A DNA stretch of 64,000 nucleotides, taken from Saccharothrix obliqua. GTDB taxonomy: Bacteria; Actinomycetota; Actinomycetes; Mycobacteriales; Pseudonocardiaceae. The translations under genes were made by a program, and so were the position numbers. Below the pieces are notes generated by a model. That model was not told the DNA's origin. It saw only the letters and a program-made list of their open reading frames with translations, and did no database searches. The stretch is taken from NCBI RefSeq assembly GCF_019375475.1, contig NZ_JAHXGQ010000005.1, positions 124,001 to 188,000 of the forward strand. Direction: 5' to 3'. This document shows positions 43,513 through 54,117 of the stretch, one piece after another (the stretch's first letter is position 1; the number at the start of each line of letters is the position of its first letter).

Positions 43513-45363
43513 TCAGGCCAACGAGTCCCGCCACGCCGAGTGCAGCGCGGCGAACCGGCCTTCGCCCGCGATCAGCTCCTCGGGCGAACCGTCCTCCACC
43601 ACCCGGCCGCCGTCGATCACCAGCACCCGGTCCGCGATCAGCACGGTGGACAGCCGGTGCGCGATGATGAACGCCGTCCGCCGCGCCAGCACGGTCTCCA
43701 GCGCGCCCTGCACCAGCCGCTCCGACGGCACGTCCAGGCTCGACGTGGCCTCGTCCAGCACCAGCACCGCCGGGTCCGCCAGGAACGCCCGCGCGAACGC
43801 CACCATCTGCCGCTGCCCGGCCGACAGCCGACCGCCGCGCTTGCGCACGTCCGTGTCGTACCCGTCGGGCAGGGCGGAGATGAACTCGTGCGCGCCGACC
43901 GCCCGTGCCGCCGCCACGACCTCCTCGCGGGTCGCGGTCGGCCTGCCCAGCGCGATGTTGTCCGCCACCGAGCCGTCGAACAGGAAGTTCTCCTGCGTCA
44001 CCATGACCACGGCCCGCCGCAGGTCCTCGTCCGCGACCGACCGCAGGTCCACGCCGTCCAGCAGCACCGCGCCCGCGGACGGGTCGTAGAACCGGGCCAC
44101 CAGCTTCGCGAGCGTCGACTTGCCCGCACCGGTCGCGCCGACCAGCGCCACCGTCTGCCCGGCGGGCACGTGCAGGTCGAACGCGGGCAGCACCACCGGG
44201 GTGCTCGCCGAGTAGCGGAACTCCACGCCGTCGAACGCCACCTGCCCGCGCACGTCCGGCAGCGGCGCGGGGTCGTCCGGCTCGGGCACGGCCGGCTTCT
44301 CCTCCAGCACGCCGGAGATCTTCTCCAGCGCGGCCGTGGCCGAGGCGTACGAGTTGGCGAACATGGCGATCTCGTCGAACGGGTCGTAGAACCGCCGCAC
44401 GTACAGCGTGAACGCGGCCAGCACGCCCAGCTCCAGGTCGCCGTTCGCGACCCGCCACGCGCCCAGCGCGAGGATCACCGCCAGCGAGACGTTGCCGATC
44501 AGCCGCACCAGCGAGGTGAACGCCGCCATCACCCGGAACGCGTCGGCGTTGGCGTCCCGGAACTGGCCGTTGAACTCGTCCATGATCCCGCGGTTGCGGT
44601 GCTCCCGGCGGAACGCCTGCACCGCGCGGATGCCGTTCATGGTCTCCACGAACTGGACGATCACCTTGGCGATCGCGCCACGCGTGCCCCGGTACGCGGT
44701 GGCCGAGCGGCGGCGGAACCAGCGGACGAGCACCAGCAGCGGCAGGAAGCCGAACAACACGACCATCGCCAGCGGCGGGTCCAGGGTGAGCATCACGATC
44801 GAGATGCCGACCACCGACAGCAGGGACGTGAAGAAACCGTCCAGGCCCTGCTCCAGCAGGTCCTGGAGCGAGTCGACGTCACTGGTCAGCCGCGAGATCA
44901 CCTTGCCGGAGGTGTACTTCTCGTGGAACGACACGGACAGCTTCTGCACGTGCCGGAACACCCGCTCCCGCAGGTCCAGCAGCAGGTCCTGCCCGATCCG
45001 GCCGGACAACCGCACGAACGACCAGCGCAACGCGGTCGCCACGAGCGCCGTGCCCACGTACCCGCCGACGCACCACGCCAACACGGCGGGCCGCCCGTCC
45101 ACCGCCGCCGGGACGCCCCGGTCGATGGCGGCGGCGATCAGCAGCGGGCCGGCCAGGCTCGCCAGGTTCTCCGCGACCACGATCACCAGCGCCAGCACCA
45201 CCGCGCGGGTGTGCGGGCGCAGCAGCGAGCCGAGCAGCCGGCGTGACCGCGCCTGGAGCTTCGAGCCCGTCGCGTAGTCGAGTTCCTCGACGTCCTCGGC
45301 GGCGACGCCGCGCCACCGCTCCTCGTCCTCGGGCCGGTCCACCCGGTCCGCCACGGCCGTCAC
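43513..45363 (-). CDS. ABC exporter half-transporter, second subunit
   Basis: This 616-residue protein has six membrane helices fused to an ATPase. Walker A is GATGAGKST, the signature is RLSAGQRQM (an RLSAGQ variant of LSGGQ), Walker B is VLVLDEATSSLD and the switch is IIAHRLS. The catalytic Glu after Walker B is present. It forms a heterodimer with the upstream gene, with which it overlaps by four bases (GTGA). The substrate (lipid, peptide or drug) is not evident. Confidence 0.93.
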   Translation of the reverse strand: MTAVADRVDRPEDEERWRGVAAEDVEELDYATGSKLQARSRRLLGSLLRPHTRAVVLALVIVVAENLASLAGPLLIAAAIDRGVPAAVDGRPAVLAWCVGGYVGTALVATALRWSFVRLSGRIGQDLLLDLRERVFRHVQKLSVSFHEKYTSGKVISRLTSDVDSLQDLLEQGLDGFFTSLLSVVGISIVMLTLDPPLAMVVLFGFLPLLVLVRWFRRRSATAYRGTRGAIAKVIVQFVETMNGIRAVQAFRREHRNRGIMDEFNGQFRDANADAFRVMAAFTSLVRLIGNVSLAVILALGAWRVANGDLELGVLAAFTLYVRRFYDPFDEIAMFANSYASATAALEKISGVLEEKPAVPEPDDPAPLPDVRGQVAFDGVEFRYSASTPVVLPAFDLHVPAGQTVALVGATGAGKSTLAKLVARFYDPSAGAVLLDGVDLRSVADEDLRRAVVMVTQENFLFDGSVADNIALGRPTATREEVVAAARAVGAHEFISALPDGYDTDVRKRGGRLSAGQRQMVAFARAFLADPAVLVLDEATSSLDVPSERLVQGALETVLARRTAFIIAHRLSTVLIADRVLVIDGGRVVEDGSPEELIAGEGRFAALHSAWRDSLA

Positions 45364-47156
45364 GCCGCCACCTCCTCGTCCTCCAGCGTGGCCAGCAGGT
45401 GCCGGTACGTCTCGTTGGTCGCCAGCAGTTCGCGGTGCGTGCCGACCGCCGCGATCCGGCCGTCGACGAGCATCGCGACCCGGTCCGCGAGCTGCACCGT
45501 GCTCGGCCGGTGCGCGACGACCAGCGCCGTCACGCCCTTGAGCACGCGCCGCAGCGCCGCCTCCACCTCGGCCTCGGTGTGCACGTCCAGCGCGGACAGC
45601 GGGTCGTCCAGCACCAGCACGGCCGGGTGCCCGGCGACCGCGCGGGCCAGCGCCAGCCGCTGCCGCTGCCCGCCGGACAGGGACAGGCCCTGCTCGCCGA
45701 TCCGCGTGTCCAGGCCCCACGGCAGCGCGTCCACGAACTCCTCGGCCCGCGCCACCCGCAACGCCTCCCGGACCCGCTCCTCGCTCACGTCCTCGCCGCC
45801 GAGCGCCACGTTCTCGGTCACGCTCGCGGAGAACAGGATCGGCTCCTCGAACGCCGTGCCCACGACCCGGCGCAGCTCCGCCAGGTCCAGGTCGCGCACG
45901 TCGACGCCGTCGATGGTGACCCGGCCGCCGGTCACGTCCGCGAGGCGCGGCACGAGCGCCGTCACCGTCGTCTTGCCGGACCCGGTCGCGCCGACCAGCG
46001 CCACCGTCTCGCCGGGCCGGACGTCCAGGTCGACGCCGCGCAACACCTCCCGGCCGCCGGGGCCGTGGGCGAACCGCACGTCCTCGAACCGCACGTGCCC
46101 GCGCACCGGGCGCGGCAGCGGCGTCGCCTCGGCCGGGCCGGTGATCGTGACGGGCTCGTCCACCACCTCGAAGTACCGCTCGGAGGCCGACGCGGTCTGG
46201 TTGGTCTCCGCCAGCAGCCAGCCGATCGAGTCGATCGGCCACCGCAGGAAGGCGCTCACCGTGACGGCGGCGACCAGCGTGCCCGTCGTGACGGTGCCGT
46301 TCGCGATGCCCACCGCGCCGTACGCGAGCTGCCCCGCGATGGCCAGCTCGGGCAGCACGATCAGCACCGCCCACAGCAACGCGAAGATCCGCACCTTGGC
46401 CAGCTCGGTGTCGCGCAGCTCGCGGGCCTGCCGCACGAACCGCCGCGCCAGGTGCGGTCCGCGCCCGAACGCCTTGAGCACGCGGATGCCCAGCACGGAC
46501 TCCTCGACCACGGTGGTCAGGTCGCCCGTCTGGTCCTGCGCCCGGCGGGCCACCACCTTGAACCTGGTCTCGAACAGGTAGGACAGCAGCACCAGCGGCA
46601 GCGTGCAGCCCAGGACGATCAGGCCCAGCACGGGCGAGAGCCAGAACAACACGCCCAGGCCGGTCAGCACGATCAACGTGTTCACCACCAGGAAGGTGAT
46701 GACGAACGCCACGAACCGGCGGACGGTGTTCAGGTCCTGCGTGGCGCGGGACAGCAGCTGGCCCGACTGCCACCCGTCGTGGAACGAGACCGGCAGCCGT
46801 TGCAGGTGGTGGTACATGTCGGCGCGCATCCGAGCCTCCACGTCGGACGCCGGCCGCGCGATGAAGCGGCGGCGCGCGTAGAAGAAGCCGGCCTCCGCGG
46901 CGCCCAGCAGCAGCACCAGGCCGACCAGCGGCGGCAGTGCGCCCAGGTCGCGGTCGGCGATCGGGCCGTCCACGATGCGTTGGGTGACGAGCGGGATGCC
47001 CAGCCCGCACAGCATCGCGAGCAGCGCGGCCACCATGCTCGCGAGCATGGGCAGGCGTACCGGTCGGAAGTACGGCCACAGCCTGCGCACCGTGGCGGCG
47101 GTCGAGTGGTGCGGTGCATCGTTGTCACCGGTCGGCGACTGGGCGCGCTCTGCCAC
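45360..47156 (-). CDS. ABC exporter half-transporter, first subunit (degenerate catalytic site)
   Basis: This 598-residue membrane-ATPase fusion has Walker A GATGSGKTT and signature GLSLSGGQRQRLALARA. Its Walker B ends VLVLDDPLSALD, with Asp where the catalytic Glu normally stands, and the switch reads VVAHRPS. Such an asymmetric pair with one degenerate site is typical of heterodimeric exporters. The GTG at 47156 has GGGGGA upstream. It is the first gene of a two-gene operon with the second subunit. Confidence 0.92.
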   Translation of the reverse strand: MAERAQSPTGDNDAPHHSTAATVRRLWPYFRPVRLPMLASMVAALLAMLCGLGIPLVTQRIVDGPIADRDLGALPPLVGLVLLLGAAEAGFFYARRRFIARPASDVEARMRADMYHHLQRLPVSFHDGWQSGQLLSRATQDLNTVRRFVAFVITFLVVNTLIVLTGLGVLFWLSPVLGLIVLGCTLPLVLLSYLFETRFKVVARRAQDQTGDLTTVVEESVLGIRVLKAFGRGPHLARRFVRQARELRDTELAKVRIFALLWAVLIVLPELAIAGQLAYGAVGIANGTVTTGTLVAAVTVSAFLRWPIDSIGWLLAETNQTASASERYFEVVDEPVTITGPAEATPLPRPVRGHVRFEDVRFAHGPGGREVLRGVDLDVRPGETVALVGATGSGKTTVTALVPRLADVTGGRVTIDGVDVRDLDLAELRRVVGTAFEEPILFSASVTENVALGGEDVSEERVREALRVARAEEFVDALPWGLDTRIGEQGLSLSGGQRQRLALARAVAGHPAVLVLDDPLSALDVHTEAEVEAALRRVLKGVTALVVAHRPSTVQLADRVAMLVDGRIAAVGTHRELLATNETYRHLLATLEDEEVAA

Positions 47157-47263
47157 GTGTGTCTTCCCCCTCGGGTCCGATTCCACGGTACGAACCTCGC
47201 CCCCCGCGAGCATCCCCTTTTCCCGACCACGAACATGCAGGCTCTACCTAGGTGGAGGTCAAG

Positions 47264-47485
47264 ATGGACGTGCGGTACCTGCGTACCGAGGCGACCATGG
47301 CGTTCCCCCGCGGCCGGCTCCTGGCGGTGCGGGGCGGGCGGTTGCACGTGCTCGCGCCGGACGGCTGGGACGCCCTCGGCGGCCGGGCCGAGCACGCCCG
47401 GCCGATGTCCCGCGCGGAGGCCGAGGAGTGGTGCGAGCACGTGGGCTGGGACCCGCGGCTGCTGGACGAGGTGCCCGCCCCGTGA
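47264..47485 (+). CDS. Small hypothetical protein
   Basis: This 73-residue soluble protein (MDVRYLRTEATMAFPRGRLLAVRGGRLHV, then RAEAEEWCEHVGWDPRLLDEVPAP) has a ribosome site GGAGG five bases before the ATG at 47264. It is divergent from the ABC exporter operon, and its stop codon abuts the stop codon of the next gene to form TGATCA. The family was not recognised. Confidence 0.7.
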   Translation: MDVRYLRTEATMAFPRGRLLAVRGGRLHVLAPDGWDALGGRAEHARPMSRAEAEEWCEHVGWDPRLLDEVPAP

Positions 47486-47836
47486 TCAGTTCCGGTGGGC
47501 CGTCAGGGGCGCGGCGAGGGCGAACCCGACCGCGCCGGCGAGCACGGCGCTCGCGGGGAAAGCGACCCACGTCGTCCCGAGCGCGAGCACCGCCGCGATC
47601 CCGACGCCGACCGCGGCCATGCCCAGGGGGCGCGTCACGTGCAGCGCGGCGAGCACCGCCCACCCGACCAGCACCCCGACCACGACGCCGACCGGGACGG
47701 CCACCACGCCCGCGGACAGGCAGCCCCAGTCGTCCTTCGAGCAGACCGCGCCGGACGCGATCAGCTCGCGCACGCCCCACCAGGCCGCGCCGAGCACCGC
47801 GCCCAGCACCACACCGACGATCACCCGCCGCAGCAT
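47486..47836 (-). CDS. Small polytopic membrane protein
   Basis: This 116-residue protein has four hydrophobic segments (VIVGVVLGAVLGAAWWGV, AGVVAVPVGVVVGVLVGWAVLAAL, AAVGVGIAAVLALGTTW, AVLAGAVGFALAA) and two cysteines in the first loop (CSKDDWGC). It lies 39 bp downstream of sepH on the same strand and may be co-transcribed. The family was not recognised. Confidence 0.75.
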   Translation of the reverse strand: MLRRVIVGVVLGAVLGAAWWGVRELIASGAVCSKDDWGCLSAGVVAVPVGVVVGVLVGWAVLAALHVTRPLGMAAVGVGIAAVLALGTTWVAFPASAVLAGAVGFALAAPLTAHRN

Positions 47837-47875
47837 GTGCGCACGGTTACCCGGCGCGCACGAAGAGCAAACGGC

Positions 47876-48751
47876 TCAGCCGCGGTTGGAGCGGACGCCC
47901 AGCAGGACGTCCTCCCAGGACGGCACGATGGGGTGGGTCTTCTTGCCGCGCTTCGGCGGCTCCTTCTTCCCGCCCTGCGCGGGCGCGGGCACGGCGGGTT
48001 CCTCGGCCGCCGGCACCGGCTCGGCGTCGGCCTTCGGCTTCGGCTCCGCCTTGGGCTCCGGCGGCGGCGGGGGCTCCTCGCGGACGAGGATCTCCGGTTC
48101 CGCCGCCTTCTCCAGGGAGAGCGCCTGCCGGGCCAGCTGCGTCACCGGGCGCACGGTGCGCAGCGTGCGGTTGGGGTTCGGGTCCATGAGGTCCACGGCG
48201 CCCTCGTCCAACGCGGTCACCGTGCCGCCGTGCGCGCCGGGGTGGAACGCCCAGTGCGCCCGGTTGTCCGACCGGCCCGCGGTCCAGTGCAGCTGGACGA
48301 CCCAGCGGCCGTCCTCACCACGCCACGAGTCCCAGCTGACGTCGGTGTAGTCCTGCCCGCGCAGGCCGAACGAGTGCGCGACGACCTCGCCCAGCGTCTG
48401 CACGTCGGGCCCGTCCTCGCGCACCGGGTGCGCGCGCTGCGCCAGCTCCGCGGTGCGCGAGCGCTCCAGCAGCACGGGGTAGGCGAACCGCTCGACGCGG
48501 TGCGTCGGGATGCCCGCCGCCGCCGCGACCTGCGCGACGGACTCGCCGGCGCGGATCCGCGCCTGGATCTCCTTCGGACGCATCTGGCTCTCCACCTCGA
48601 TCTCGATCTGGCCGAGTCGGGTGAGGTCGCCGCGCGCAGCCGCACGCAGCCGTTCGTCCGCGGGCAGCGTGAAGCGCTCGCCGCGTTCCGGGTCCTCTAG
48701 GATGACGGACTTGCCGTCGTCTTCGAGCCCGATGACCCGCAGCGCTCGCAT
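47876..48751 (-). CDS. sepH: Cell-division regulator SepH (DUF3071, Rv0883c-like)
   Basis: This 291-residue protein has an N-terminal DUF3071 domain with a helix-turn-helix (MRPKEIQARIRAGESVAQVAAAAGIPTHRVERFAYPVLLERSR). A conserved SWDSWRGEDGRWVVQLHW block, a long Pro/Glu/Lys-rich linker and the family C-terminal motif PSWEDVLLGVRS follow. In Streptomyces SepH binds FtsZ and aids septum assembly. ATGs at 48754 and 48751 are adjacent; 48751 has better spacing from GGGAGG. Context matches Rv0883c beside serC. Confidence 0.92.
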   Translation of the reverse strand: MRALRVIGLEDDGKSVILEDPERGERFTLPADERLRAAARGDLTRLGQIEIEVESQMRPKEIQARIRAGESVAQVAAAAGIPTHRVERFAYPVLLERSRTAELAQRAHPVREDGPDVQTLGEVVAHSFGLRGQDYTDVSWDSWRGEDGRWVVQLHWTAGRSDNRAHWAFHPGAHGGTVTALDEGAVDLMDPNPNRTLRTVRPVTQLARQALSLEKAAEPEILVREEPPPPPEPKAEPKPKADAEPVPAAEEPAVPAPAQGGKKEPPKRGKKTHPIVPSWEDVLLGVRSNRG

Positions 48752-48921
48752 CATTGGCCTCCCGTGTGACTTCACCTCGCCAGGTGCCGACGTTAATCCG
48801 GCGTGCCGCCTTGACGCGGGAGGCTCGCCGTGTTCACCGATATCTTCACGTGATCTTGCCGTATGTCGACGGTGTCCGCACGTCTGTTACGCGAAGGTTC
48901 ACCTCGACGATCGTCGAAGCG

Positions 48922-48960
48922 CGGAGGGCCCCCGCCGCAGGTCGCGTCGGGGGCCCTCCG
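48922..48960. terminator. Hairpin terminator downstream of serC
   Basis: A perfect 13-bp stem (48922-48934 with 48948-48960) and a 13-base loop begin 14 bases beyond the serC stop. The structure separates serC from sepH, both on the minus strand, so the two are probably independent transcripts. Confidence 0.85.
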
Positions 48961-48973
48961 GTCACGGCACGGG

Positions 48974-50143
<1,170 letters not shown>

Positions 50144-50235
50144 TCACCGGCGCCGTTGCCGGGGTTCACAGTGTTGCAGCCGCGTGGCCCGCGGGTGACG
50201 TCCGGGTGTCGCTGCTCACGCGCGGGCCGCGTGGT

Positions 50236-51351
50236 TCAGGCGATCTCGGCCCAGCCCTCGACCTCGGACGGCTTGCGCGGACCGGGGCCGACGTACGACG
50301 CGGACGGGCGCACGAGCCGTCCGGTGCGCTTCTGCTCCAGGATGTGCGCCGACCAGCCCGCGGTGCGGGCGCAGGTGAACATCGCGGGCATCATGTGCGG
50401 CGGTACCTGCGCGAAGTCCAGGATCACGGCCGCCCAGAACTCGACGTTGGTCTCGATGGCGCGGTCCGGGCGGCGTTCCCGCAGCTCGGCGAGCGCGGCC
50501 TGCTCCAGCGCCGCCGCCACCTCGTAACGCGCCGCGCCCAGCTCCTGGCAGGTGCGGCGCAGCACGCGGGCCCGCGGGTCCTCCGCCCGGTACACCCGGT
50601 GGCCGAAGCCCATCAGCCGCTCGCCCCGGTCCAGGATGCCCTTGACCACGGCCCGCGCGTCGCCGGTCCGCTCGGCCTCCTCGATCATCGGCAGCACGCG
50701 GGCCGGCGCGCCGCCGTGCAGCGGGCCGGACATCGCGCCGATCGCGCCGGACAGCGACGCCGCCACGTCCGCGCCGGTCGACGCGATCACGCGAGCGGTG
50801 AACGTGGAGGCGTTGAGGCCGTGCTCGGCCGCCGACACCCAGTACGCGTCGAGCGCCCGCACGTGCGCCGGGTCGGGTTCACCGCGCCAGCGGGTGAGGA
50901 AGCGCTCGGTGATGGTGCGGCACTCGTCGATGCGCCGCTGCGGCACCGCGGGCCGCCCGATGCCGCGCGCGGACTGCGCCGCGTAGGACAACGCCATCAC
51001 CGAGGCGCGGGCGAGCTGCGCGCGGGCTTCCTCGTCCGCGATGTCGAGCAGCGGCTGGTAGCCCCAGATCGGCGCGACCATGGCCAGCGCCGCCTGCACG
51101 TCCACCCGCACGTCGCCGGTGTGCACCGGGATCGGGAACGGCTCGGCGGGCGGCAGACCCGGCCCGAAGCGGCCGTCCACCAGGAGCGCCCACACGTTGC
51201 CGAAGGTGACCTTGCCCGCCAGGTCCTCGATGTCCACGCCGCGGTAGCGCAGCGCGCCACCGTCGCGGTCCGGCTCCGCGATCTCGGTGCGGAATGCGAC
51301 GACGCCTTCGAGGCCCGGTCGGAAGCCGTCCTGCTCGGTCTGCTGCACCAC
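50236..51351 (-). CDS. citA: Citrate synthase 2 (CitA, Rv0889c-like)
   Basis: This protein of about 371 residues is a second citrate/methylcitrate-synthase family enzyme, condensing an acyl-CoA with oxaloacetate. The catalytic histidines and aspartate are seen in GPLHGGAPARV, MGFGHRVYRAEDPRA and the later ETNVEFWAAVIL region. It is shorter than GltA, as is Rv0889c. The GTG at 51351 (VVQQTEQDG) follows AAGGAG; the open frame further upstream is probably non-coding. It is divergent from pdxH. Confidence 0.92.
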   Translation of the reverse strand: MVQQTEQDGFRPGLEGVVAFRTEIAEPDRDGGALRYRGVDIEDLAGKVTFGNVWALLVDGRFGPGLPPAEPFPIPVHTGDVRVDVQAALAMVAPIWGYQPLLDIADEEARAQLARASVMALSYAAQSARGIGRPAVPQRRIDECRTITERFLTRWRGEPDPAHVRALDAYWVSAAEHGLNASTFTARVIASTGADVAASLSGAIGAMSGPLHGGAPARVLPMIEEAERTGDARAVVKGILDRGERLMGFGHRVYRAEDPRARVLRRTCQELGAARYEVAAALEQAALAELRERRPDRAIETNVEFWAAVILDFAQVPPHMMPAMFTCARTAGWSAHILEQKRTGRLVRPSASYVGPGPRKPSEVEGWAEIA

Positions 51352-51997
51352 GCTGTGCGCTCCTTGTCCGCGAGGCTCAAGAGTTGGGGCGAGCTTGCTC
51401 TCCCGGGGACCCCCTGGCAACGACGCCTTTCCGTGTCGTCGGTCACGATTCAGGAATCGATCCAGTGTTTTCCAATTAGCGGCGTGGAATTTCCGGTTGG
51501 CGGAACGCCTGCGTGGCGCGCCCGACCGGGTGCCGGCCCCGGTCGGGCGGCCCCGGCGACCGCGGCCCTCCCGCGGGTCGTGCCGCCGGAAACGGTGGCC
51601 GGATTCCGCGTCGCGATTCCGGCGGAACACCCCGCCTCTCGCGATTCGGGAGGAATCGCCGCCACACCGTGCGAGACGCTTCGCAGCGGCCCGGGTTCGG
51701 CGGATCACACGACTGGTCGTCACCCATTGCGGCGGCATTCCCGGACGGCTTCCCGGTGGTGGCGGGTGACGGCCGGACGTGCGCTTCACCACCGACGACC
51801 AATGGGTCCCGGAACGAGTGATGATCTGACTCGATCCCGTGTTCGATTCCGAAAAGGCCGTCCCACCGACCGTCACGTTTGGGGTGGTGCTCATCACCGC
51901 GCAGGCGGTTTCGCGGGTGGCGGTGAACCCCGTACGGTCGCGGGATCGTCAGGTGCCACAAGTGCCTCACCTGGAAAAGCTGCTCGGGAGGTTCGGG
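51352..51997. promoter_or_regulatory. Divergent intergenic region between citA and pdxH
   Basis: These 646 bp are somewhat less GC-biased than the flanking genes. They must contain both promoters. A GATTCCG element recurs (near 51616 and 51847). Open frames crossing the region have no recognisable protein family and fit no ribosome site. No operator was identified. Confidence 0.4.
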
Positions 51998-52654
51998 ATG
52001 TCGGAGACGACGAACATCGCGTTGCCGTCGATGCGCGTGTCCTACGAACAGGGCTCGCTCACGGAGGGCGATCTCGCCGCCTCCTGGCACGAGCAGTTGC
52101 AGCTGTGGCTGGACCAGGCCACCGGCGCGGGGCTGCCCGAGCCGAACGCGATGGTGCTGGCCACCGCCGACCCGGACGGCCGGCCGTCGTCCCGGACGGT
52201 GCTCGCCAAGGGGCTCGACGCGCGTGGTCTGGTGTTCTTCACCAACTACACGTCCGCGAAGAGCCACGACCTGATGGCCACCCGCTACGCGTCCGCGACG
52301 TTCCCGTGGTTCGCGATGCAGCGCCAGGCGCACGTGCGGGGCACCGTGGAGAAGGTCGGTCCCGAGGAGACGGCGCGTTACTGGGAGAGCCGCCCGCGCG
52401 GGTCGCAGCTCGGCGCGTGGGCGTCGCCGCAGTCCAGGGTGGTGACCGGGCGGTCCACTCTGGACAGCGCGTTGCACAAGATCGAGCGGCAGTTCGCGGA
52501 CGCCGAGCGCGTGCCGGTGCCGCCGCACTGGGGCGGCTGGCGCATCCGCCCCGAGGAGGTCGAGTTCTGGCAGGGCCGCCGGGACCGGATGCACGACCGC
52601 CTCCGCTTCCGCCTGGGTCGGGACGGCTGGGAGGTCCAGCGCGTAGCGCCGTAG
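51998..52654 (+). CDS. pdxH: Pyridoxamine 5'-phosphate oxidase PdxH
   Basis: This 218-residue FMN enzyme oxidises pyridoxamine or pyridoxine phosphate to pyridoxal phosphate. Family motifs: EPNAMVLATADPDGRPSSRTVLAKGLDARGLVFFTNYTSAKS, ESRPRGSQLGAWASPQS and the C-terminal WGGWRIRPEEVEFWQGRRDRMHDRLRF. The ATG at 51998 follows CGGGAGG. It stands alone, divergent from citA. Its proximity to the PLP-dependent SerC may be incidental. Confidence 0.96.
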   Translation: MSETTNIALPSMRVSYEQGSLTEGDLAASWHEQLQLWLDQATGAGLPEPNAMVLATADPDGRPSSRTVLAKGLDARGLVFFTNYTSAKSHDLMATRYASATFPWFAMQRQAHVRGTVEKVGPEETARYWESRPRGSQLGAWASPQSRVVTGRSTLDSALHKIERQFADAERVPVPPHWGGWRIRPEEVEFWQGRRDRMHDRLRFRLGRDGWEVQRVAP

Positions 52655-52706
52655 CGGTGGCGCAAGTCTCGGTTCACGACCGTTTAGTTGTCGTACGCTA
52701 ACCGGA

Positions 52707-53993
52707 GTGAGGAGACTGCTGGGCAAGGTCGCCATCGACACCCGCCCGTTGCAGGTCGTGGCGTACCGGCGGCTGTGGACGTCGACCGTCGTGACCGCCA
52801 TCGGCAGCCAGTTGACGGCGGTCGCCGTGCCGAAGCAGGTCTACGACATCACCGGCTCGTCGGGCTGGGTGGGTGTCTCCGCGGGCGTCGCCCTGGTGCC
52901 GCTGCTGGTGTTCGGGGTGTGGGGCGGCGCGGTCGCGGACGTGGTCGACCGGCGGAAGCTGATGGTGGTCACCAACATCGGCATCGCCGTCACGTCCGTG
53001 CTGCTGTGGGTGCAGGCCGCGCTCGACGTGCGCAACGTCTGGCTGGTCATCGCCCTGCTCGGCTTGCAGCAGGTGTTCTTCGCCGCGAACTCGCCCGCGC
53101 GGACCGCGTCCATCGCCCGCCTGGTGCCCGCCGACCAGGTGCCCGCGGCCACCGCGCTGGGTTCGACGGTGATGATGTTCGGCGGCGTGTTCGGCCCGAT
53201 GCTGGCGGGCGCGTTGATGCCCGTGGTCGGCATCGCGACCCTGTACCTGGTCGACTCGGTGGCGTTGACGGTCACCATCTGGGCGGTGTGGAAGCTGCCA
53301 CCCCTGCCGCCGCTGGACGGGGTCGTGCGGCGGGCGGGGATCAAGGACGTCGTCGACGGGTTCCGGTACCTGGCGGTGCAGAAGCTGCTGCTGGCGTCGT
53401 TCCTGCTGGACATCATCGCGATGGTGTTCGGGATGCCGCGCGCGTTGTTCCCGGAGATGGCGGAGACGACGTTCGGCGACCCGCCCGGCGGCGGCCTGGC
53501 CCTGGGTTGGCTGTTCGCCGCGATCCCGCTCGGCGCGATGCTGTGCGGCCTGGTGTCCGGGTGGACGTCGCGGGTGCACCGGCACGGCGTCGGCGTCGTG
53601 CTGTCGGTCGTGGCGTGGGGCGTGGCGATGATCGGGTTCGGCCTGTCGCCCACGCTGTGGTCGGCGGTGGTGTTCCTGGCGATCGGCGGTGCGGCCGACA
53701 TGGTCAGCCTGGTGTTCCGCAGCGCGATCTTGCAAACGGCGTCGACCGACGAGATGCGCGGCCGGATGCAGGGCGTGTTCGTCGTGGTGGTCGCCGGCGG
53801 GCCGCGCCTGGCGGACCTGGCGCACGGCACGGCGGGCGCCGCCATCGGCCCCGGCGCGGCCAGCGCGTGGGGCGGACTGGGCGTCGTGGTCGCCACGGCC
53901 GTGGCCGCCCTCCTCATCCCCGCCGTCTGGCGCTACCGCTTCACCCCTGAACCCGTCGCACAAACCTCCCCCACGCCGTCGTCGGGAGGTTGA
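52707..53993 (+). CDS. MFS exporter (EntS/MFS_3-like)
   Basis: This 428-residue transporter has about 12 helices. The start PLQVVAYRRLWTSTVVTAIGSQLTAVAVPKQVYDITGSS, motif A WGGAVADVVDRRKLMV and the FAANSPARTASIARLVP stretch are like EntS-type exporters. TACGCT is seven bases before the GTG. Its last 53 bases overlap the convergent DUF397 gene. The substrate is unknown. Confidence 0.92.
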   Translation: MRRLLGKVAIDTRPLQVVAYRRLWTSTVVTAIGSQLTAVAVPKQVYDITGSSGWVGVSAGVALVPLLVFGVWGGAVADVVDRRKLMVVTNIGIAVTSVLLWVQAALDVRNVWLVIALLGLQQVFFAANSPARTASIARLVPADQVPAATALGSTVMMFGGVFGPMLAGALMPVVGIATLYLVDSVALTVTIWAVWKLPPLPPLDGVVRRAGIKDVVDGFRYLAVQKLLLASFLLDIIAMVFGMPRALFPEMAETTFGDPPGGGLALGWLFAAIPLGAMLCGLVSGWTSRVHRHGVGVVLSVVAWGVAMIGFGLSPTLWSAVVFLAIGGAADMVSLVFRSAILQTASTDEMRGRMQGVFVVVVAGGPRLADLAHGTAGAAIGPGAASAWGGLGVVVATAVAALLIPAVWRYRFTPEPVAQTSPTPSSGG

Positions 53994-54105
53994 GCGTCGG
54001 GCCGGGGTGCTTGGAGTCGCGGGTGTGGACGCGGTCGCCGTCGTAGGCGACTTCGACGCAGTTCGCACTGCTCGCACTCCGAGAGCTTTTGCGCCACAGG
54101 GTCAT
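53941..54105 (-). CDS. DUF397 small protein
   Basis: This 54-residue protein (MTLWRKSSRSASSANCVEV, then RDSKHPGPTLNLPTTAWGRFV) matches the DUF397 family by its WRKSSRS start, NCVEVA motif, RDSK motif and the W-x-x-F end. These proteins pair with XRE/DUF5753 regulators in actinomycetes, as in WhiJ/BldB-type modules that influence development. It starts 12 bp after the XRE stop, in the same operon, and its 3' end overlaps the convergent MFS gene by 53 bp. Confidence 0.88.
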   Translation of the reverse strand: MTLWRKSSRSASSANCVEVAYDGDRVHTRDSKHPGPTLNLPTTAWGRFVRRVQG

Positions 54106-54117
54106 GGCGTGATGATT

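Noticed and set aside
43513..47079. Open minus-strand frame of nearly 1200 codons running from the second into the first ABC exporter gene
   Set aside because: Only the part from 45363 down encodes ABC exporter motifs in this frame; the upstream part is a shadow of the other subunit, whose real frame has all ATPase motifs and a GTGA junction at 45360-45363.
52681..52703. Possible iron box upstream of the 52707 MFS gene
   Set aside because: TTTAGTTGTCGTACGCTAACC has TTAG/CTAA edges, but its centre does not match the IdeR consensus; the TACGCT inside it fits better as a promoter -10 element.
51476..52801. Minus-strand frame across the citA-pdxH gap and pdxH
   Set aside because: It is antisense to the well-supported pdxH gene and has no domain; the composition is that of a shadow frame.
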